Positions 42,315-53,269 of a DNA stretch of 64,000 nt are shown here, one piece after another (the stretch's first letter is position 1; the number at the start of each line of letters is the position of its first letter). Made by a program: the position numbers and the translations under genes. This DNA comes from Gluconacetobacter takamatsuzukensis (GTDB lineage: Bacteria > Pseudomonadota > Alphaproteobacteria > Acetobacterales > Acetobacteraceae). The stretch covers positions 460,935-524,934 of the forward strand of contig NZ_JABEQK010000001.1 in NCBI RefSeq assembly GCF_014174275.1. The letters are read 5' to 3'. Under the pieces are notes generated by a model. The model ran no database searches. It saw only the letters and a program-made list of their open reading frames with translations, and was not told the DNA's origin.

Positions 42315-45139
42315 AGGGGCTGCCGGGCGACGAGGGGGACTGGATCAGGCGCTTTCCGCACCTGGAGCAGGCGCTGGCGCATCCGCTGGACCGGCGGCGG
42401 ACGCTGAAGCTGCTGGCCATGGCGCTGGCCGGGGGCGGGCTGGCGGGGTGCGATCCGGGAACGCCGGAGCGTGGCTTTGTCTCCGCCGTGCGGGCGCCGC
42501 CGGGGGTGATACCGGGGGTGCCGAATATCTATGCCAGTGCCCATGTGCGCGACGGCTATGCCAACGGTATTCTCGTCACCCACCAGATGGGGCGGCCGAC
42601 CAAGGTGGAAGGCAATCCCGGGCACCCGTCCAGCCTCGGTGCCACCGATCTGTTCGCGCAGGCGGCGATCCAGGATTTCTATGATCCCGACCGGGCCAGC
42701 GGACCGCTGCATGACGGCATGCCTGCCGCGTGGCAGGAGGTGACGACCGCGCTCCAGGCCCTGCGCGTGGTGCCGGGTGGTGCGGACGCTCCGGGCGGGG
42801 CGGGGTTGCGCATCCTGACCGGGACGGTCACGTCGCCCACGCTTGGGGCGGCGATCGATGCGTTGCTGGCGGCCCATCCGGGGGCCGTGTGGCATCGATG
42901 GGATGCCATCGGGCGGGATACGGTGCGGGAGGGGGCGGCCATGGCCTATGGCCGGCCGGCGATGGTGAGTCCGGACCTGCGGCAGGTCGAAGTTGCCCTG
43001 GCGGTGGACAGCGACCTGCTGGACAGCGCGCCGGGGCATCTGCGCCATGCCCGGGCCTTTGCCGGGCGGCGCAACCCGGTGCGGGGGGCGATGAACCGCC
43101 TGTATGCCGTGGAGCCGACGCCCAGCCTGACGGGGGTGGCGGCCGACCATCGGTTTATCGCGGCGCCTGCGGCCTGCGACGAGATCGTCGGGCATCTGGC
43201 GGCCGCGTTGCTGCGCAACGAGGAGCCCTCGGGCGGGCCGGACTGGCTGGGGGCGGTGGTGGCGGATCTGCGGGCGCATCGGGGGCGGGCGCTGGTGCAT
43301 CTGGGGCCCGATCACGGGGCGGAGGCCCATGCCGCGATCCATGCGGTGAACGAGGCGCTGGGCGGGCGGGGGCGAGTGTTCGATGTGTTCGAGCCGGCCG
43401 ACTATCGGCCGGTGCAGCCGGTCTCCGGCCTGGCGGACCTGATGGACGACATGGAAAAGGGGAGGGTGCGCGCGCTGCTGATCCTGGACGTCAATCCGGT
43501 CTATCAGGTGCCGCGCTTCGCGGCGGCGCTGCCGCGCGTGGGGCTGAGCGTTGCGCTGGCGGATCGGCCACATGAGACGGCGCGGGCGGCGCGGTGGCAT
43601 GTTCCGCTGGCCCACGGATTCGAGGATTGGGGCGATGCGCGCGCCGATGACGGGACGGCGACGATCCTCCAGCCTCAGGCGATGCCGCTTTATGGCGGCA
43701 GCAATGCCGCGAGCATCCTGCGGTTCTGCGCCGGGGAAGTCGGACGCCCGGCGCGGGAACTGGTGCGGCAGGCCTGGCGGGAGCGCCTGGCGTCGGAGCG
43801 CGACTGGCGCGCCGCGTTGGCGGCGGGTGTCGTTTCCGGGACTGCCAGTGCGCGCCTCGACGTGGCGGTTTCGGGCGTCATGCCGGCTGTGCTGGCCGGC
43901 GGGGGGAGTGCGGCGCTGACGCTGCTGCTGCGGCCGGACCCGCATCTGTGGGACGGGCGGGAGGCCAATAACGCGTGGTTGCAGGAGTTGCCGCGGCCGC
44001 TGAGCAAGACGGTCTGGGGCAATCCGCTGCTGGTTGCGCCGGATCTGGCGCGCTCGATGGGGCTGCGCAACGGGGATGAGGTGGCGCTGTCCGTGGGGGC
44101 GCGCCGTGCCGTGCTGCCGGTGTGGGTGCAGCCGGGGCAGGCCGCGGGGTGCGTCGTGGGGCTGCTGGGCTCGGGCCGGAGGTGTGCGGGAGAGACGGGG
44201 GATGGCGTCGGTACCGACCTGTATCCGCTACGCGATGGCGCGGGGCCGGTGCGGATTGTCGCGACCGGGCGCAGGGTGGCCGTTGCCTGCACCGAACATC
44301 ATGAGACGCTTTTCGGCGATGTGTCGTCCGACATCGTGCGGCATGGCACGCTGGCGCGGTTTCGGCAGGAGCCGGAATTTCTGGGTGCCGGGCGGGAAGG
44401 GCCGGTCGCTGCCCTGTACCGGCGGGACCCTGGTGCGCCGGTGGCGTGGGGGATGAGCATCGACCTGAATGCCTGTATCGGCTGCAATGCCTGCATGACC
44501 GCCTGCCAGGCGGAGAACAACGTGCCGGTGGTGGGGCGGGACGAGGTGCTGCGCCAGCGCGAGATGCACTGGCTGCGGATCGACCGTGTCCATGAAGGAA
44601 CACAGGACGCCCCGGATACGTTCTTTCAACCGATGCTCTGCATGCATTGCGAACAGGCGCCGTGCGAAACGGTCTGCCCGGTCGGCGCCACGACGCATGA
44701 TTCGGAGGGGCTGAACGTGATGGTCTATAACCGATGCGTCGGCACCAAATTCTGCTCGAACAATTGTCCTTACAAAGTCAGGCGATTCAATTATTTCGCC
44801 TTTGCCGAGCAGGAACGCCGGCCGGCGATCAGCCGCAATCCGGATGTCTCGGTGCGGGCGCGCGGCGTGATGGAGAAATGTACCTTCTGCGTGCAGCGGA
44901 TTGCGCAGGCGCGCATTGCGGCCGACCGGGACGGCGTGGCGGAACGGGTGGTGACGGCCTGCCAGGCGGCCTGCCCCACGCAGGCGATCACGTTCGGGGA
45001 TATCAACGATCCTGAATCGGCCGTCAGCCATCGCAAGGCCAGTCCGCTGACCTATGCCGTGTTTCCCGAACAGGGCACGCATCCGCGCGTGACGTATGAG
45101 GCGCGGATCCGGAATCCCAACCCGGCGATCGTGTCGTGA
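42302..45139 (+). CDS. actB: alternative complex III, iron-sulfur/molybdopterin-like subunit
   Basis: 945 residues. The N-terminus has twin-arginine features followed by a lipobox (RRRTLKLLAMALAGGGLAGC), so it should be exported folded and lipid-anchored, as in known ActB. Residues about 80-690 resemble the molybdopterin oxidoreductase fold, which in ACIII carries no molybdenum. From about 718 comes the 4Fe-4S domain: CIGCNACMTACQ, CMHCEQAPCETVCP, CVGTKFCSNNCP and CTFCVQRI with CQAACP, enough cysteines for several clusters. The domains that are separate in some relatives are fused here, as in ACIII. It passes electrons from the NrfD-like subunits to ActA/ActE. Confidence 0.93.
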   Translation: MPSLEGLPGDEGDWIRRFPHLEQALAHPLDRRRTLKLLAMALAGGGLAGCDPGTPERGFVSAVRAPPGVIPGVPNIYASAHVRDGYANGILVTHQMGRPTKVEGNPGHPSSLGATDLFAQAAIQDFYDPDRASGPLHDGMPAAWQEVTTALQALRVVPGGADAPGGAGLRILTGTVTSPTLGAAIDALLAAHPGAVWHRWDAIGRDTVREGAAMAYGRPAMVSPDLRQVEVALAVDSDLLDSAPGHLRHARAFAGRRNPVRGAMNRLYAVEPTPSLTGVAADHRFIAAPAACDEIVGHLAAALLRNEEPSGGPDWLGAVVADLRAHRGRALVHLGPDHGAEAHAAIHAVNEALGGRGRVFDVFEPADYRPVQPVSGLADLMDDMEKGRVRALLILDVNPVYQVPRFAAALPRVGLSVALADRPHETARAARWHVPLAHGFEDWGDARADDGTATILQPQAMPLYGGSNAASILRFCAGEVGRPARELVRQAWRERLASERDWRAALAAGVVSGTASARLDVAVSGVMPAVLAGGGSAALTLLLRPDPHLWDGREANNAWLQELPRPLSKTVWGNPLLVAPDLARSMGLRNGDEVALSVGARRAVLPVWVQPGQAAGCVVGLLGSGRRCAGETGDGVGTDLYPLRDGAGPVRIVATGRRVAVACTEHHETLFGDVSSDIVRHGTLARFRQEPEFLGAGREGPVAALYRRDPGAPVAWGMSIDLNACIGCNACMTACQAENNVPVVGRDEVLRQREMHWLRIDRVHEGTQDAPDTFFQPMLCMHCEQAPCETVCPVGATTHDSEGLNVMVYNRCVGTKFCSNNCPYKVRRFNYFAFAEQERRPAISRNPDVSVRARGVMEKCTFCVQRIAQARIAADRDGVAERVVTACQAACPTQAITFGDINDPESAVSHRKASPLTYAVFPEQGTHPRVTYEARIRNPNPAIVS

Positions 45140-46485
45140 GCGCACCGGCCGTTATTGCCGCCGGCGAGACCGCGCAGTCGATGACTGAGCGGATCTGCGC
45201 GGTGACGCTGCGCGAGGGGGCGGGCCGGTGGACGCCGCTATGGTGGTGGGCGGCCTTTGCATTCTCGCTGGGCATGCTTGGGGTCGGCGTGATTTCGGTG
45301 GCCTGGCTGTTTTATGCCGGGCTGGGGATCTGGGGGATCGACTGGCCGGTGGCGTGGGGGCTGGATATCCTCAATTATGTCTGGTGGATCGCCATTGCCT
45401 CGGGCGGCACCTTTATTTCCGCCCTGTTCTTCCTGCTAGGGGTGGAGTGGCGCACGGCGCTGAATCGGCTGGCGGAGAGCCTGACCCTGTGCGCGGCCCT
45501 GTGTGCCGCGATCTTTCCCATCCTGCATCTGGGGCGGCCGTGGTTTTTCTACTGGCTGTTTCCCTATCCGAACACGATGGGGCTGTGGGCGCAGTTTCGC
45601 AGCTCGCTGGTGTGGGATTTCTTTGCGATCCTGACCTATGTTCTGGCGTCGATCCTGTTCTGGTATTTCGGGTTGCTGCCGGATCTGGCGACCTTGCGGG
45701 ACCGGGCGGGCGGGGCGGGGGCGCGCCTGTTCTATGGTGTTCTGGCCATGGGTTTTCGCGGATCGGGGCGGCAGTGGCGGCATTATCGCGCGGTCTATGC
45801 CGTGATGGCCGCGCTGATGGCGCCGCTGGTGGTGTCGGTGCACAGTATCGTGGGCATGGATTTTGCCGGGAGTGCCGCCACCGGATGGCATTCCACGCAG
45901 TTTCCGCCTTTCTTCGTGTTCGGTGCGGCATTGTCGGGGTTTGCCGTCGTGCTGGTGGCCCTTCTGCCGTTGCGCGTGCTGCTGGGTTTGCAGGCCTATG
46001 TGACGGAACGGCATGTCGACGTGCTGGGGCGGCTGTTCCTGACCAGTTCGCTGTGTGTCGGCTATGCCTATCTGATGGATGCGTTTTCCACCTTCTACGG
46101 GCCGGACCCGGCGGAGCGGACGATGTTCGTCCTGCGCGTCTTCGGCCTGTATGCGCCGGTTTATTGGGGCACCATCGTGCTGAATATCCTGCTGCCGCAA
46201 TTGCTGTGGTGGCGCGCGGTGCGGATGACGGCGCCCCTGGTGTGGCTGATCGGGCTGGGTGTACTGGTGGGCATGTGGCTGGAGCGGTTCCAGATCATCG
46301 TGACCAGCCTGGCGCGGACGCAGATGCCGTCTTCCTGGGGGCAATATACGCCGACGATATGGGAATGGAGCCTGCTGCTGGGCACGATCGGGCTGTTCCT
46401 GACGGCGTTTCTGCTGATCGTGCGGCTGATGCCGGTGGTGGCGATGGCGGAAATGCGCGCGATGCTGCGGGGAGGGACGGCATGA
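45136..46485 (+). CDS. actC: alternative complex III, NrfD-like membrane subunit 1
   Basis: 449 residues from a GTG overlapping the actB stop. About ten membrane helices, with NrfD/PsrC-type segments: LDILNYVWWIAIASGGTFIS (about 77-96), RPWFFYWLFPYPNTMGLWAQ (about 130-150) and AGSAATGWHSTQFPPFFVFG (about 240). NrfD-like subunits bind menaquinol or ubiquinol. In ACIII two such proteins, ActC and ActF, are present, and both are here. It overlaps actD by four bases. Confidence 0.92.
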   Translation: MSAPAVIAAGETAQSMTERICAVTLREGAGRWTPLWWWAAFAFSLGMLGVGVISVAWLFYAGLGIWGIDWPVAWGLDILNYVWWIAIASGGTFISALFFLLGVEWRTALNRLAESLTLCAALCAAIFPILHLGRPWFFYWLFPYPNTMGLWAQFRSSLVWDFFAILTYVLASILFWYFGLLPDLATLRDRAGGAGARLFYGVLAMGFRGSGRQWRHYRAVYAVMAALMAPLVVSVHSIVGMDFAGSAATGWHSTQFPPFFVFGAALSGFAVVLVALLPLRVLLGLQAYVTERHVDVLGRLFLTSSLCVGYAYLMDAFSTFYGPDPAERTMFVLRVFGLYAPVYWGTIVLNILLPQLLWWRAVRMTAPLVWLIGLGVLVGMWLERFQIIVTSLARTQMPSSWGQYTPTIWEWSLLLGTIGLFLTAFLLIVRLMPVVAMAEMRAMLRGGTA

Positions 46486-46976
46486 TCGTCGCCGCCTTTG
46501 CCACCGAAGCCGGGATGCGGGAGGCAGCTGCCGAAATGCGGCGCGGCGATAACGGCTTTGTCGAAACCTATATGGCGATGGAGCCGGGTGGGGAGGACGA
46601 GGCGGCGGGCTCCATCCTGCCGGCTGTCATGCTGGCGGGTGGGGTTCTGGGGGGTGTGGGGGGCTTTCTGATGCAGGCCTATGCCACGACCGTGAGCTAT
46701 CCGCAGAATATCGGCGGGCGGCCGGATCTGTCCTGGCCGTCTTATGTGCCTGCGACGTTCGAACTGGCGGTTCTGGGGGCGGTCGTGGCCGGCATGGCGG
46801 GATATCTGGTCATGGGGGGAATGCTGCGCCTGTACGATCCGGTCGATGAGGCCGGGTGCATGCGGGGTGCCATGCTGGGCTCCTACGTGCTGGTTGTGCG
46901 CGCTGCCGATAGCGCCGGGGCGCGGCGGGTGCTGGCCCGTCATGCCCCGGTCGCGATCGAGGAGGTGGCGGGATGA
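46482..46976 (+). CDS. actD: alternative complex III, membrane subunit (DUF3341)
   Basis: 164 residues from MIVAAFATEAGMREAAAEMR. A soluble N-terminal domain is followed by two membrane helices (about 45-65 and 88-110). The segment QAYATTVSYPQNIGGRPDLS between the helices is typical of the DUF3341 family, as is SWPSYVPATFELAVLGAVVA. ActD helps to hold the membrane core of the complex. Starts and ends overlap both neighbours by four bases. Confidence 0.9.
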   Translation: MIVAAFATEAGMREAAAEMRRGDNGFVETYMAMEPGGEDEAAGSILPAVMLAGGVLGGVGGFLMQAYATTVSYPQNIGGRPDLSWPSYVPATFELAVLGAVVAGMAGYLVMGGMLRLYDPVDEAGCMRGAMLGSYVLVVRAADSAGARRVLARHAPVAIEEVAG

Positions 46977-47455
46977 GAATGGGTGCCGCCACCGCCCTGG
47001 GCGTTGCGGCCCTGCTGCTGGTTGGCGGCTGCGACGACATGACGAAGCAGAAGAAGCAGAACCCGTATGCCAGCCGGGCAACCGCGCCGGGCGAGGTGCC
47101 GGCCGGGACGGTGCAGTATGGCGAAACCGCCACTCCGGTGCCGCCGGTGACGATGGCGCTGCTGGCGCGCGGGCAGAGCGAATATCATGTCTTCTGCGCG
47201 CCCTGCCATGCGGAAACGGGTGACGGGCACGGGATGATCGTGCAGCGGGGCTTTCCGGCGCCGCCGCCGCTGGCCGCAGCCCGGCCGCAATTCGTGTATG
47301 ACGTCGTCACCGATGGCCGGGGCGTGATGTACGGGTTTGCCCAGCGGATTGCGCCGGAGGATCGCTGGGCCGTCGTGGCCTATGTGCATGCGTTGCAGCG
47401 CAGCCAGCGCATGGCACTGGCCGACCTGACGGCCGAACAGCGGGCCGTGCCATGA
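46973..47455 (+). CDS. actE: alternative complex III, monoheme cytochrome c subunit (lipoprotein)
   Basis: 160 residues. Signal with lipobox (LLLVGGCDDM), so it is lipid-anchored on the periplasmic side. One heme motif CAPCH (about residue 77-81) and a distal Met in GRGVMYGFAQRI (about 120). Fits ActE, the exit point of electrons toward the oxidase. Chained by four-base overlaps to actD and actF. Confidence 0.9.
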   Translation: MRMGAATALGVAALLLVGGCDDMTKQKKQNPYASRATAPGEVPAGTVQYGETATPVPPVTMALLARGQSEYHVFCAPCHAETGDGHGMIVQRGFPAPPPLAAARPQFVYDVVTDGRGVMYGFAQRIAPEDRWAVVAYVHALQRSQRMALADLTAEQRAVP

Positions 47456-48492
47456 CCCGGACCCGGCCCGGCATCGAGCATGTGGCGTGGGCGATTGCCC
47501 TGGCGGCCGGGCTGGCGGTGCTGGCGGGGTTGGTGTGGATGCCCCATGCGGTCTATCGCCCGTGGCTGGGGGCGTGTGCCGCGTGGCTGGGCTGGCCGCT
47601 GGGTAGCATGGCGCTGATGCTGGCGCATGCGCTGACGGGCGGGCGGTGGGGCGAGATCCTGCGGCCGGGCCTGCGCGCCGGGGTGGCGACCCTGCCGCTG
47701 GGGCTGCCGGCGCTGGCCGTGCTGCTGGTGGGGGCGGGGGATCTTTATCCCTGGCTGCATGGAGAAGAGGCGGCGCGGGCTGCCAACCGGTTCTATCTGA
47801 ACCCGCCCTTCGCGCTGGTGCGGATTGCCCTCTATGCCGGGATCTGGGGCGTGCTGGGGGTGGTGTGCCTGCGGGGGCGGGGGTTGGCGCGCATTGCGCC
47901 GGTGGGGCTGATCCTGCTGGCGCTGACGTTCAGTTTCGCGTCCATAGACCTGACGGAATCGCTCGATCCGCACTTCAGTTCCAGCGCTTACGGGCTGATC
48001 GCCTCGGCCGGGGCGGGGTTGCTGGCGCTGGCGCTGGCCATGGTGCTGGCGCTGCTGGCGGGTGGTCTTGATGCCGACCGGCAGGTGCTGCGCGACCTGG
48101 CGCGGCTGCTGCTGGGGCTGACGGTGCTGTGGGCGTATCTGGATTTCATGCAGTTCCTGATCGTCTGGCAGTCCAACCTGCCGGTCGAGGCGGCCTGGTA
48201 TGGCCGCCGCCTGCATGGCGGGTGGGGTGTGGTGGCGGTGGGGTTGGTGGGGCTGCATTTCCTGCTGCCCTTCGTGCTGCTGATGCTTGCGCCCTTGCAG
48301 GGTCGGCGGTCGGTGGTGCTGGGGGCGGCGGGGCTGCTGGTGGCCATGGAGGTGGTGCGCAACCTGTGGCTGGTACTGCCGGGGCATGCGGCGGTTTCGG
48401 TGTTGCCGACGCTGGCGTGCCTGCTGCTGTTTGCGGCGGCGGGGGCGGCGCTGTGCGTCCGGGCGATGCGGCGGGAGGTGATCCATGCCTGA
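47452..48492 (+). CDS. actF: alternative complex III, NrfD-like membrane subunit 2
   Basis: 346 residues with about ten helices. Segments such as GRWGEILRPGLRAGVATLPL (about 63-83), NRFYLNPPFALVRIALYAGI (about 108-128) and LWAYLDFMQFLIVWQSNLPV (about 225-245) match the second, shorter NrfD-like quinone-binding subunit of ACIII. The charged lining differs from ActC, suggesting a proton or quinone path of its own. Overlaps the following gene by eight bases. Confidence 0.9.
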   Translation: MTRTRPGIEHVAWAIALAAGLAVLAGLVWMPHAVYRPWLGACAAWLGWPLGSMALMLAHALTGGRWGEILRPGLRAGVATLPLGLPALAVLLVGAGDLYPWLHGEEAARAANRFYLNPPFALVRIALYAGIWGVLGVVCLRGRGLARIAPVGLILLALTFSFASIDLTESLDPHFSSSAYGLIASAGAGLLALALAMVLALLAGGLDADRQVLRDLARLLLGLTVLWAYLDFMQFLIVWQSNLPVEAAWYGRRLHGGWGVVAVGLVGLHFLLPFVLLMLAPLQGRRSVVLGAAGLLVAMEVVRNLWLVLPGHAAVSVLPTLACLLLFAAAGAALCVRAMRREVIHA

Positions 48493-48874
48493 CGATCCTG
48501 CCGCCGCTGACCCGCATTTTTCCCGTCCCCGGCATGAGGTGCGGGATGTTGCCCTGCGCCCGGTCCTGGTCGTGGGCATCGGGGTGGGGGCGGCATTGGT
48601 GATGCTGGCGGTGGCGGCCAATTTGCTGTTTCCGCAGCACAGGCTGGACCGGCTGATGGCTGCGCCGTTGCCGCCGATGGCCGCGCCTGCGCTGCAAAGC
48701 GATCCGCCGGCCGACATGGCGGCCTTCCGCGCGGCGGACATGGCGCGGCTGAACGGGTTCGGCTGGGTGGATCGCGCGCATGGCGTGGCGCATGTGCCGG
48801 TCGGGCAGGCGATGCGGCAGGTGGCGCGCGAGGGGATTCCCGACTGGCCGGGTGCCGGGGCGGACCGGCCATGA
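48485..48874 (+). CDS. small membrane protein of the ACIII-oxidase operon
   Basis: 129 residues from MPDDPAAADPHFSRPRHEVR, one membrane helix (about 27-48) and a periplasmic tail with NGFGWVDRAHGVAHVPVGQAM. The WVDR...HVPVGQAM pattern recurs in small proteins beside cytochrome oxidase genes, where a role in assembly is suspected but not shown. Overlaps actF by 8 bases and SCO by 4. Confidence 0.8.
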   Translation: MPDDPAAADPHFSRPRHEVRDVALRPVLVVGIGVGAALVMLAVAANLLFPQHRLDRLMAAPLPPMAAPALQSDPPADMAAFRAADMARLNGFGWVDRAHGVAHVPVGQAMRQVAREGIPDWPGAGADRP

Positions 48875-49665
48875 TGCGGGGGGAGGGGATCGGGCGCGGC
48901 ATTCTGGCGGCGCTGGCTGTGATGCTGCCTGTGATCCTGCCCGGGGCGGCGTGGGCGGGCACGATGGGGGATCTGGCCTTTACCCAGCGGCAGGGGGCGA
49001 ACGTGCCGCTGGACGCGCGCTTTACCGATACGGCGGGGCGGACCTTGCCGCTGGGGGCGTTTGTCGGCGGGCATCCGGCGATCCTGTCGATCGGATATTA
49101 TGCGTGCCCCAACCTGTGCGCGCTGGAGCGCGAGGATCTGCTGCACGCTTTGGACGGCAGCGGTTTGAAGACGCCCGACGATTACACGCTGATCGTCGTC
49201 AGTATCGACCCCGCCGAGACGGAGGCGGTGGCCCGGCGGGCCCGGCAGGACGATCTGGACCGCCATGCCACGCCGGGGGCCGAGCGGGGCTGGCATTTTC
49301 TGGTGGGGGAGGCGGCGTCGATCGGGCGCCTGGCCGATGCGGTGGGGTTTCATGCGCGGTACGATCCGGGGCTGAAACAGTATCTGCACCCGATGGGGCT
49401 GGTGTTCACGACGCCTGCGGGGATGGTCTCGGGCTATGTGCTGGGCGTGGGCTATCGCGCCGGGGATGTGCGGCAGGCCCTGGCGCGGGCGGCGGCGGGG
49501 CAGCGGGCCGAGGCGTCGCCGGTCCTGCTGCTGTGCTTTCACTACGATGCCGCCACCGGGCGCTACACGCTGGCGGTGCGCAAGCTGCTGCGGCTGGGCG
49601 CCGTGATGACGGTGCTGGTGCTGGGCACCCTGTTGGGCATGGCCCATTGGCGGAGGGTGCGATGA
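48871..49665 (+). CDS. SCO1/SenC copper chaperone of the oxidase operon
   Basis: 264 residues. Signal or anchor at residues 10-30, then a thioredoxin-like domain with ILSIGYYACPNLCALEREDL (about 70-90; CxxxC copper ligands) and the distal His in LKQYLHPMGLVFTTPAG (about 170). The C-terminus has a further membrane helix (about 235-258, VLVLGTLLGMA). It should load the CuA centre of CoxB, encoded next. Longer than the copy at 10725 and not a close copy of it. Confidence 0.88.
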   Translation: MMRGEGIGRGILAALAVMLPVILPGAAWAGTMGDLAFTQRQGANVPLDARFTDTAGRTLPLGAFVGGHPAILSIGYYACPNLCALEREDLLHALDGSGLKTPDDYTLIVVSIDPAETEAVARRARQDDLDRHATPGAERGWHFLVGEAASIGRLADAVGFHARYDPGLKQYLHPMGLVFTTPAGMVSGYVLGVGYRAGDVRQALARAAAGQRAEASPVLLLCFHYDAATGRYTLAVRKLLRLGAVMTVLVLGTLLGMAHWRRVR

Positions 49666-50627
49666 CCTGGCTGCCCGAGGCCTCGGCCCATGCGATGCGG
49701 ATCGATATCCTGCTGGCCGGCCTGACGATCATCAGCCTGGCGGTGCTGGGGCTGGTGTTCGGGCTGATGGGGCTGAATGTCCTGCGCTTTCGGGCCGGCC
49801 GGACGACGGTGACTGCGCGGACCCAGGCCGAGCACAAGGGCTGGGGGTTCGAGATCGCCTGGACCTCGGCGACGCTGGTGATCTTCTTCGGGCTGTTTCT
49901 GTGGGCGACGCAGCTTTATGTCGTGGGCTTTCGGCCACCGGCCGATGCGATCCAGATCTATGTCACCGGCAAGCAGTGGATGTGGAAGGTCCAGTATCCG
50001 GGCGGGCAGCGCGAGATCAATGCGCTGCATGTGCCGGTGGGGCGGCCGGTGCAGCTTCTGCTGACATCGGAGGACGTGATCCACGATTTTTCGATCCCGG
50101 CGCTGCGGATCAAGCACGATGTGCTGCCGGGCCGATATCAGAGCCTGTGGTTTACGGCGACGCGGACCGGATCGTTTCGGCTGTATTGCACGCAGTTCTG
50201 CGGGCTGGGCCATTCGCGCATGACCGGCACGGTGATGGTGCTGGATGCCACGGATTATGCCGGCTGGCTGAACGGCACCCCGGCCAGCGGCAGCCTGGCG
50301 GCGGCGGGGGAGGCGCTGTTCATCCGCAGCGGGTGCAGCGGCTGCCATGCCTCCAGCCGCTATGCCCCGGATGCGGGGGATAGCAGCCGGGCGCCGTCGA
50401 TGGTCGGGTTGTACGGCAGCCGGGTGGTGCTGGCGGACGGCCGGGCGATCGTGGCCGATGCGGCCTTTCTGCACGATTCGATCCTCGATCCGCCGCGTCG
50501 GCGGGCGGCGGCGTTCGCGACCGACATGCCGTCCTTTCGCGGGGTGCTGGCCGAGGACGACCTGGCCGCGCTGGTGGCGTATTTGCAGACCCTCTCGCCC
50601 ACTCTTCCTCCGGAAGCAGGGAATTGA
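49662..50627 (+). CDS. coxB: cytochrome c oxidase subunit II with fused cytochrome c domain (caa3 type)
   Basis: 321 residues from [20 protein letters not shown]. Two N-terminal helices (about 13-35 and 65-85), then the cupredoxin domain with [15 protein letters not shown] (about 103) and the CuA ligands [12 protein letters not shown] near residues 175-186. A C-terminal cytochrome c domain has CSGCH near 225 and the distal Met in [11 protein letters not shown] (about 285). The fused cytochrome makes this a caa3 oxidase, allowing electron transfer without a soluble carrier. The long open frame upstream is only a shadow of SCO. Confidence 0.95.
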   Translation: MTWLPEASAHAMRIDILLAGLTIISLAVLGLVFGLMGLNVLRFRAGRTTVTARTQAEHKGWGFEIAWTSATLVIFFGLFLWATQLYVVGFRPPADAIQIYVTGKQWMWKVQYPGGQREINALHVPVGRPVQLLLTSEDVIHDFSIPALRIKHDVLPGRYQSLWFTATRTGSFRLYCTQFCGLGHSRMTGTVMVLDATDYAGWLNGTPASGSLAAAGEALFIRSGCSGCHASSRYAPDAGDSSRAPSMVGLYGSRVVLADGRAIVADAAFLHDSILDPPRRRAAAFATDMPSFRGVLAEDDLAALVAYLQTLSPTLPPEAGN

Positions 50628-50632
50628 ACGCG

Positions 50633-52250
<1,618 letters not shown>

Positions 52251-52258
<8 letters not shown>

Positions 52259-52898
52259 CGGGTCGGTGCTGGACCATCATTCGCCCTACGAGACGCCGCT
52301 GCATCGCGACGAGAGCGCGATTGCCGGCATGTGGCTGTTCCTGGCCAGCGAGGCGCTGCTGTTCGGCGGGCTGTTCCTGGTCTGCCTGGTCTACTCGCAG
52401 ACCCGTGCCGCCGGGTGGGCGGCGGGCGTGCGCCATACCGACCTGACGATCGGGGCCGTCAACACGCTGGTGCTGATCACCAGCAGCGCGGTCTATACGA
52501 TGGCGGTGGCGGCGGGGCAGCGGGGCGACAATCGGGGGGTGGTGCGGTTCGGGCTGGGTGCCGCCGTGCTGGGCATGGCCTTCCTGGCCCTGAAGGGCGT
52601 GGAATGGGGGCAGGAATTTCGCGAGAGCCTGTTTCCCGGCCCGCATTTCGCCCTTCATGGGCCGGATTCCGGGGGGGCGGCGCTGTTCTACAGTTTCTAT
52701 TTCCTGGCGACCTTCCTGCACGGGATGCACATGGTGGTCGGGATCGGGTTGATCCTGTGGGTCTGCCGCAAGGCGCGGCATGGGGCGTTCGGTCCGGCGT
52801 GGAGCACGCCGGTCGATGTCGTGGGCCTGTACTGGAGCTTTGTCGACCTGGTCTGGATGCTGCTGTTTCCGCTGCTCTATCTGATCGGGCGGCGGTGA
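52251..52898 (+). CDS. coxC: cytochrome c oxidase subunit III
   Basis: 215 residues from [20 protein letters not shown], overlapping coxA by eight bases. Five membrane helices; family segments [20 protein letters not shown] (about 25-45), [17 protein letters not shown] (about 120) and [20 protein letters not shown] (about 145-165) are conserved. Five rather than seven helices is usual for this type, in which the first two are absent. It helps keep proton pumping stable. Confidence 0.93.
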
Positions 52899-53203
52899 TG
52901 GGGCGCATCGCGATCTGCTGGGGGATGCTGGTGCTGCTGCTGGCGGCGGAACTGGCGGCCACGTGGGCGGGATACGGGATTGCCGTCTGCGTGGCGGCGG
53001 TGCTGATGGTGCTGGTGATCGTGCTGGGATTCATGCAGATCCTGCGCGGGCCGAAGCTGGCGGTCATCTTCGCGCTTGGCGGATTGTTCTGGCTGACGAT
53101 CCTGCTGGCGCTGGGCAGCCTGGACAGTTTTACCCGCACGACCGTGCCTGTGCCCGGCCCCGCCTTGCCCGACCGGGCGGCCGGTTTGCAGGAGGGCGGA
53201 TAG
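52898..53203 (+). CDS. cytochrome c oxidase subunit IV-like protein
   Basis: 101 residues from [20 protein letters not shown] with three membrane helices (about 5-25, 27-48 and 57-76). Small three-helix proteins after subunit III form the fourth subunit of caa3-type oxidases. Its start overlaps the coxC stop by one base. The C-terminal DSFTRTTVPVPGPALPDRAA is exposed and Pro-rich. Last gene of the operon; no clear hairpin terminator follows. Confidence 0.8.
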   Translation: MGRIAICWGMLVLLLAAELAATWAGYGIAVCVAAVLMVLVIVLGFMQILRGPKLAVIFALGGLFWLTILLALGSLDSFTRTTVPVPGPALPDRAAGLQEGG

Positions 53204-53233
53204 TTTCATGAAAGATACACGAAAGAAATAGTC
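53204..53233 (+). promoter_or_regulatory. conserved promoter-like sequence before the LpxH-like gene
   Basis: TTTCAT and AATAGT separated by 17 bases within a 30-base stretch closely related to 41517-41546. It starts two bases after the last oxidase-operon stop codon ends, and the following gene begins 37 bases after it. Confidence 0.5.
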
Positions 53234-53269
53234 GGATGCGGCTAGAGAAGGCTCGTCCTTCATCAGGGT

